Of a stretch of 64,000 nt of DNA, positions 57,578-64,000 are shown piece by piece. Position 1 is the first letter of the stretch. Every line of letters begins with the position of its first letter. Source of the stretch: Prunus persica (taxonomy: Eukaryota; Streptophyta; Magnoliopsida; Rosales; Rosaceae); assembly GCF_000346465.2 (NCBI RefSeq), contig NC_034009.1:38370844-38434843 (forward strand). Direction: 5' to 3'. A program made the translations under genes and the position numbers. Below the pieces are notes generated by a model. It was given only the letters and a program-made list of their open reading frames with translations, ran no database searches and was not told the DNA's origin.

Positions 57578-58804
57578 ATGGAATATTCCGCGGATGAATT
57601 CGACGTCATCGTGATCGGAGCCGGCATCATGGGTAGCTCCACCGCCTACCAGACGGCCAAGCGTGACCAGAAGACCCTCCTCCTCGAGCAATTTGACTTC
57701 CTCCACCACCACGGCTCCTCCCATGGCGAGTCCCGGACGATCCGCGCGACCTACCCGGAAGACTACTACACGCCATTGGTTCTCGAGTCCTACAAGCTCT
57801 GGCAGGAAGCCGAGTCCGAGATCGGCTACAATGTCTACTTCAAAGCTCACCATTTGGACATGGCCCCGGCAAACAACAAAGTTCTGCATGCCATTGTTGA
57901 GAGCTGTGGTAAAAATTCGGTCCCTTTTCGGGTCATGAACCGGGACCAGCTGGATCGGGAGTTCTCGGGTCGGGTTCGGATTCCGGAGGATTGGGTGGCC
58001 GTGGCGACGGAGCATGGTGGGGTTATTAAACCCACCAAGGCTGTGTCGATGTTTCAAACACTTGCTCTGCAGAATGGTGCCGTTTTGAGGGACAATATGG
58101 AGGTGAAGGGTGTGGAGAGAGATGGGGTGAGAGGAGGGGTTTGGGTGTGCACAGAAAATGGAGAGAGGTTTTGGGGGAAGAAGTGTGTGGTGACCGTTGG
58201 GGCTTGGACTACAAAGTTAGTTAAAACGGTTGGTGGGATTGAGCTGCCTATGCAGCCATTGGAGACCGCTGTTTGTTATTGGAGGATTAAGGAGGGGCAT
58301 GAGGGTGGTTTTGCCATTGGTGGTGACTTTCCAACCTTTGCTAGCTATGGGGACAACTACATTTATGGGACACCATCTTTGGAGTACCCCGGTTTGATCA
58401 AGGTTGCCGTGCATGGCGGGTGCCCATGTGACCCAGATAAGAGGCCGTGGGGACCCGGTAACCCGCTGGCTCCGAACACGCTGACTCCGTTGAAGGAGTG
58501 GATTGAGGGGAGGTTCTCCGGTATGGTTGACTCCGGTGGGCCGGTGGCCACTCAGACTCAGCTGTGTATGTACTCCATGACCCCGGATGAGGACTTTGTG
58601 ATCGATTTCTTGGGTGGGGAGTTTGGGAAGGATGTGGTGGTGGGTGGCGGGTTTTCGGATCACGGGTTCAAGCTGTCTCCGGTGGTGGGGAGGATATTGG
58701 CTGACCTTGCACTTAGTGGGGAGGCTCAAGGAGTGGAGCTAAAGCACTTTAGGATAGCAAGGTTTCAAGAGAATCCTAAAGGCAATGTTAAAGACTTCCT
58801 ATAG
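57578..58804 (+). CDS. SOX: Sarcosine/pipecolate oxidase-like flavoenzyme, SOX copy 3
   Basis: An intronless frame of 408 residues, same family and expected FAD-dependent amine oxidation as the gene at 30866. The dinucleotide site GAGIMG, SHGESRTIR and the flavin-linking Cys in QLCMYSMTPDEDF are present. Differences from copy 1: an in-frame insertion giving LAPNTLTPLKEW, a 6-bp duplication giving VATQTQLC, GYPCDP to GCPCDP, and FSGHGFK to FSDHGFK. The last changes a Gly that is constant in the other two copies in a motif near the flavin, so activity may be altered. Its leader has a 28-bp repeat of its own coding sequence. It converges with the TNO1-like gene 925 bp downstream. Confidence 0.87.
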   Translation: MEYSADEFDVIVIGAGIMGSSTAYQTAKRDQKTLLLEQFDFLHHHGSSHGESRTIRATYPEDYYTPLVLESYKLWQEAESEIGYNVYFKAHHLDMAPANNKVLHAIVESCGKNSVPFRVMNRDQLDREFSGRVRIPEDWVAVATEHGGVIKPTKAVSMFQTLALQNGAVLRDNMEVKGVERDGVRGGVWVCTENGERFWGKKCVVTVGAWTTKLVKTVGGIELPMQPLETAVCYWRIKEGHEGGFAIGGDFPTFASYGDNYIYGTPSLEYPGLIKVAVHGGCPCDPDKRPWGPGNPLAPNTLTPLKEWIEGRFSGMVDSGGPVATQTQLCMYSMTPDEDFVIDFLGGEFGKDVVVGGGFSDHGFKLSPVVGRILADLALSGEAQGVELKHFRIARFQENPKGNVKDFL

Positions 58805-59729
58805 ATCATCGGTGCTAATTTGAAGCAGAATTGGGTAGCTTCCATCTGTGGCCAATAATTTTAAGCACTTTAAGATAGCAAACTGTATGCGATTATGTGT
58901 GAGCGACTATGTATGCGTGTGTTGGACAAATTGACACAATAAACACACTGCTTCATTTGGTGTTCAATGATCCTCGAAACGTTGCATCAATTTTACATTG
59001 TAGGGAAAAAAAATTGTTTTTTTTTTCTTTTCCAAATTTCGTTTTAAAAAACTGAAACCAACATCTAGAAATTTGAGATGGACATAATTCTATGAAAAAA
59101 AGTAGATATTAATTGATGACCAAAAAGAACCAAGTAGACATGTACAAAATCTGCTTGCAAAAAACCGAGTCAAAGCCTTCACATATATCCCTGGAATTTA
59201 CATTACATAATACCATAAAAGCACTACTTTGGAGCTTTTGTTACAGCTAAATTCCCACTAATTTTAATAAGAGAACCTATAATAATAACAGCTATCATGT
59301 GTACAACCTTTGGTTGGGTATTGAGGTAAACAAATTTTGACCTATGATCTCTATGATGGAATTTCTTTTTTCTTATTAGATGCAACCAAGCTTTCGAGAT
59401 TCGTTACAGTAAAAAATGGGAATCTGAATTGCTTGGTTGAGCAAAATAATAAATCAATCTAACCACATCTAGGATGGAGAAAAAATAGCAGATTAAGCTT
59501 CCAACTTAATACCCCAATAAAAGCATAATCATAGTTGGGACTAGGGGCCCATCTTGCATCCCAACCAAATGTGAACCTGCAACACAAGCAAACGCAGAGC
59601 ATAAGATTTGACTTCCAAGCAGAATTTCCAGACATATCAGTAAAGCAAGATCAGATGTTCAATAAAATCAATAAAAGAGATTTGCAACCACATACCACCT
59701 GACAAGAGGATCTCTGACCATTTGGCTTT
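58805..59729. other. Convergent intergenic region, SOX copy 3 / TNO1
   Basis: 58805-59100 is the SOX 3-prime flank shared with copies 1 and 2. 59460-59729 is probably the TNO1 3-prime UTR, since its start is also conserved in the TNO1 fragment near 32560. No further frame is seen. Confidence 0.5.
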
Positions 59730-62700
59730 TCAAATTGCAAAAGTAGCAACAAGCGCATGCAGTATAAACCAATAGAGTATAATGCCAAGCCGTAAAGCAG
59801 GTTGCCGCATTAGAGTCCGCTCACAAGAAACCCTGGAGATTGTGTACAAGATGATTTAGTTTATTCACAAAATCTAGGAAAGTTTCAAATTGAAATATTA
59901 CAAAAAAAAATAACAATAATATGGAATTCGATATGCGTACCAAAGGCCATCGACCATGTCAGTCACAGGTCTTGTAAATCTTGGAACAATTCTTGATGTA
60001 GTGAGTGACTTGAAACCATGAACTACAGCAAAAGAAACAAAGAAAAGTCGAACACGAGTAAGAAATGCCTTGACTTGTCTGACTTGGAATTAGAGGAAAA
60101 GAACAGTAACAGTACTAACAGATGACAGAAGCTATTTCAGTATAGGATTTTACCTTTATCATCCTCTTCATCGTCTAACCTACTAGTCTTCTCAGAATCC
60201 ATATCTATCGCAATTGCAACTTGGTCACTATTGCCTTTGCGCAAACTGCGGACTTGAGGTGCAATGGAGGACCCAGATACCGCCCAGTTGTTTTTCTATT
60301 AAAAAAATCCACAAATTTAAAGTCATTAATGACATTACAATACTCTGACAAAGGCCTAGAAATGCAAGTTAATAAACAAATAAACATATAACATCTCACC
60401 GCAGGTTCAACCTCGATAATTTCAGAGGTCATACTAGTTCCTCTGCCTGAATCTCCAACACCTTCAAGCAAATTTAGTTGTGATTCTTTCTCATGTAAAG
60501 ACTTCTCAAGACTTTCTCCCTTCCGTGTTAATTCTTCTACCTTACTCCTCTCAACTTGCAATAGCGTATCTTTGCTTTGAGCTACAGCCTGTAGATCCTC
60601 CAATTCTGATATAATACAATCAATCTTTTTCTTAAATATTTCCTTATGTTCAGAGTCATTATCATTGTTCTTTTCCCTAAGATATGCGTTGTGCACAACA
60701 ACCCGAGCAATATTCATATCAAACCATGTTAATAACTCAAGGATCTCATCTGAATTTCTTTTGTTGCTGGTTTGAGATGCAACAAGAACATCATTGGTGC
60801 ACCTAGTGACCTCTTGCCTTAAGAAAGATATCTCAGCATCCCGATCTTGCAATTGTGATTGGAGCTTTTCCACCTCAGCAAGGAGGTTTGCAGATAGATG
60901 ATGTAGCTCATCAAACTTACTCACAGTGACGGAAAGCTTTTTCATAACCTTCCCGCGAGAAGCTTCAAGGTTCTCAAGATCTAGGTTCTTTTGTTCCACA
61001 ACCTTTTCCAATTCCTTAATCTTGAAAGTGAGACCTTGCATTTGCACCTCCTCATCATCAAGTGCTTGCATTAGGTCCTCAATCTCTGCAATCACAAGCA
61101 ATTTTATAATTATTGATTATTTGAATAACCATTTTAAACTCCTTCAAAAGATAAACATTCAAATTATATATTTGATGGTGTGGATCGAATGTCAATGAGA
61201 ACTGACCTTGGTCTTTGGCAGCAATCACATCAGTCAGTGATCTGACCCTCTCTTGTAAATCGGTACAAGTGGCACGACCATCTTCTAGCTTTTTCACTCT
61301 CTGCTCCAATAGGTTACGTTCACCCTTAATCACTTCCACCTGTTTTTCCAAATCATGCACCAACGTTTTTGAGGATTGAAGATCCATTGAATAACTTGTT
61401 GCAGCCGCTTCAGCCCCCTTGATTTGACTTACAAGCTCCATGCAGATCCTTTCCTTTTGAATGTCCTTCTCCTGAAGTTCTTTCTGCAACTTGGAAATGG
61501 TAATCTTCAATTCCTTTTGGTTACCTTCCACAATTTCAGCTGTCAGAGAACCAAAATCATTCACAGTCGACAATAGCCCGTCTGTCATAGTCCTGACACA
61601 TTCCTCAGAGTGAAACTGCTCCTCTCCACCAAAAGAAAGTCCATCGACGGGAAATTCTGCTGATTTCAATCTCATCCCTTGATCTCCAGCAGCCCAACCA
61701 TTTCCAGCCAATTCAGTTTTTCTTCTACCCATTTCCATAACTGAACTAGTGCATGCTTCAAAAAGTAAGCCAACATTTCTACGCAAGAGAAGAAGCTCCT
61801 TGTCTTTTTCTTTTTCAACTCTTTCCATATGCAATAAGTCTCTCTTCAAGGAATCAACTGACTCATTTTTGGAAGTTAATTCTCCACGAACAATTGCAAT
61901 TAATTTTGATACGTTATTGGTTTTTTCATGTAATGAAACTGAGTGTTCATCTAATTTTTCTTTAAGCGCGCCAACCTCCACCATGAGTTCTTGCAGATAA
62001 TGCCTTACGTAAGTAAAGATTTCAACAATAAAATTGTCATCCGAACGGCCATGCATGTTGGAGTCTGACCAAGAATTCATCAAAGTAAAGTTCTCCTGAA
62101 CAGGGAAACTGAAATTAGAAGATAAAGAAAATGCTATTTATATATTTAAAAAAATTAATAGTCTAACTGAAGCTGATAAGAGAGAAGAAAGCTTCAGATG
62201 AAAATTAAAGACTATAATTGCCATACAACATATAACAGAAAAAAAGTAAACAACAATCATGATATGCATAATAGTCATTAGTGATAATGATAATAACAGT
62301 ATGCAAATGATAAGAGTATTACTATACCAAATTTTGGATACCAAATGATGTGAATGCGTTCATTTCTTCATTCTTGGTCCCACTTACTGTAATATGAGTC
62401 CTAGTTACTTTCAACAAAAGATAATGCTACATCATCCGTCACATCACTTGGTATCCAAGAGTGTGAAAATACATATACATAAAATAAATTCTTTTATAAT
62501 CATTTGACACTAAAGAGGCTTCATTTCTAACAAGCTTACTGCAGTGAACAAAACCATCGCACTTGTCTAACTTTTAGATGAATTTTATTAGTATTTTTGG
62601 GCAGGGGGAAGATGCAACAGAATTGAAACAAAGAACTTAGAATAAGTAGGAAATTGCCTTTAAGCCACATAGAGAAACAAGAATAATAAAAAGAACGTTG

Positions 62701-64000
62701 TAAAATACAGTGGAACCAATGTTTGAGCGCACACATAGTAAAGTACCTTATCTGATTTGCTCATAATAAATCCACCCGTTGTTGTAAAAAGGGGTCCATC
62801 AACCACATCAGCAGCACTGCTTGATTTGAGGCAGGAGTCAATACCAGATTCGAGGTTGTGCAAAAATGCCATGTCCTGGTGAAAAACACCAGCCAGTAAA
62901 TTACTAACATCATGGAACCCCTTCCTGAGTTGATCTACTCCAGACTTTAATCCCGCAAATTCAGAATGAGCTGTAGATAACTTTTCAAGACGAGAAAGAG
63001 CATCAAGCTTGGCGGCCTCTGTGAGATCCCTTTCCTTGGAGAGTGTAGCAAGTTCACTCGCAGATTTTGCTAGCTCTTCCTGGAGACCATCATTTCTCTC
63101 TTGAACCTCATTCAGTTCTGCAAGGAGTAGCTCTGCTGCTCTTTTTGATTTCCTAGCCTCCTGTTCTGAAGAAGCCATATCTACACGCAAATCACGGCAC
63201 ACTTTCCAAATATGTTCCAACTTCAAAACAGGATCACCAGAATTAGCATCATCTCCAACATCAATGTTGCCTAAAACATTTAAGATCAAGCTCAAAGTAT
63301 TTCCCTTCTCCTGCAAATTGTGCTCACTTTCTTTCAAACAGTTCCGCAAGAACAAAATCTCAGACTCTAGAGCTTCTACCCTCCGTGGATAAGCAGAGAA
63401 ATCCTTGAACTTCTCTTCATACTCTGCAAGTTTACCTTCCCCTATCTTGATCTCAGATCTCAAGCGTTCCACCTCAGAATTGATCTCATCAAGATTTTGT
63501 TTCAGACTGTCACGCTGTTGCACCAACTGCTTTCCTTTTCTAACTGCAATGTTTAACTTATCTCTAACGGAAACTGACTTCTGCTCCTCCTGATTAAGCA
63601 GTGCTTGCAACTCACTCACTTTTTTATCTAGTGCTTCTACCTCACAAGCCAAAGACCCTTGATTCTCCAGATATCCATCTCTCTCCTCCTTCACAGCCAA
63701 AATTTCACGCTGAACCTCCTCCAACTCTTTCTTCAAAACAGCAATATCTGATTCAGCAGTATCAGGTGTACTTACACTTCTTGCTTGATCAAACGTTGCT
63801 TCAGCAATTTCAGTGTGGGTACCATCAGCTGCACTCCCAAACACTGGTTTTTCGAAGGAAAGAGTTGCATAATTCTCTAAAAGCTTATTCAGTAACCCTT
63901 CAAAGCACTCAATGCTGCTTTCACCAGAATACTCTAACTTTAATCCAGGAACCTGCAATGCATCAGTAACAAGACCCTGCAATCTTCTTATGTCACCTTC
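59730..64000 (-). CDS. TNO1: TNO1-like long coiled-coil protein with C-terminal membrane anchor (3-prime six exons)
   Basis: The exons in this window, on the minus strand, are 64000-62747 (continues off the edge), 62095-61207, 61085-60400, 60295-60154, 60022-59941 and 59832-59730. All introns have GT-AG ends and phases agree, giving 1,051 residues plus stop. Almost all of it is heptad-rich coiled coil (for example RKGKQLVQQRDSLKQNL). Then comes a basic, Ser-rich linker (APQVRSLRKGNSDQVAIAID), an acidic patch (DDEEDD), the conserved FKSLTTSRIVPRFTRPVTDM, and a hydrophobic tail anchor LGIILYWFILHALVATFAI. This layout and tail match plant TNO1, a trans-Golgi-network protein that binds the syntaxin SYP41 and helps vacuolar sorting. 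Identification is from memory of the family. Parts of the gene were copied to 32.6, 48.9, 49.9 and 56.6 kb. Confidence 0.85.

Larger units (their letters stand above)
56551..59215 (+). repeat. Right arm of the large inverted duplication
   Basis: The arm contains, in order, TNO1 fragment D, a GA repeat, upstream region, SOX copy 3 and its 3-prime flank to about 59215 ('catatatccctggaattta'), the point where the left arm meets the hAT end. Arms look highly similar by eye outside the insert and microsatellite. Confidence 0.85.

Overview
This is plant nuclear DNA. Coding exons are split by GT-AG introns, the AT-rich intergenic DNA is packed with plant transposons (hAT, CACTA/En-Spm, Helitron, Ty1-copia, a Cassandra-like TRIM), and the host genes are plant families (UGT90-like glycosyltransferase, trifunctional rhamnose synthase, TNO1-type trans-Golgi coiled-coil protein). 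The repeat families look like those of Rosaceae such as Prunus, Malus or Pyrus; that placement is inference, not proof.

Layout. (1) 0-20 kb: two near-identical, same-direction two-exon UDP-glycosyltransferase genes (2642-4223 and 17701-19262, minus strand) lie in a tandem segmental duplication. The space between them is filled by a palindromic minisatellite, LTR-like DNA, a 468-bp long inverted repeat, a nearly complete but broken hAT element (9925-13352) and head-to-tail short Helitrons (16260-17011). (2) 21646-24410: a 2.77-kb non-autonomous CACTA element with a CCA target duplication, built almost wholly from arrays of a GCGCGAC motif. (3) 26493-28669: an intact two-exon UDP-rhamnose synthase (RHM) gene. 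(4) 30.8-33.3 kb: an intact intronless sarcosine-oxidase-like gene (SOX copy 1) and a decayed TNO1 fragment, cut off by a copia insertion. (5) 33.3-45.4 kb: nested retrotransposons, namely copia A split by a 7.6-kb block that contains inverted copia B, then a Cassandra LTR piece carrying 5S-rRNA-like sequence, then the 5-prime end of a second hAT. (6) 45.4-59.2 kb: a large inverted duplication. SOX copy 2 (a minus-strand pseudogene) and SOX copy 3 (plus strand, open) face each other across a 7.4-kb CACTA element that holds TNP2-type remnants (DUF4218, DUF4216), a solo LTR and a captured TNO1 exon fragment. (7) 59.7-64 kb: the 3-prime six exons of a TNO1-like gene on the minus strand, running off the right edge.

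Functional links. RHM makes UDP-rhamnose, a sugar donor for some family-1 glycosyltransferases. The UGT PSPG boxes, however, end in Gln, which usually goes with UDP-glucose use, so a joint pathway is only a possibility. SOX copies 1 and 3 would be flavin amine oxidases of N-methyl or cyclic amino acids. The most notable structure is the SOX-CACTA-SOX palindrome, in which both outer flanks of one CACTA element are the same host sequence in opposite orientation.
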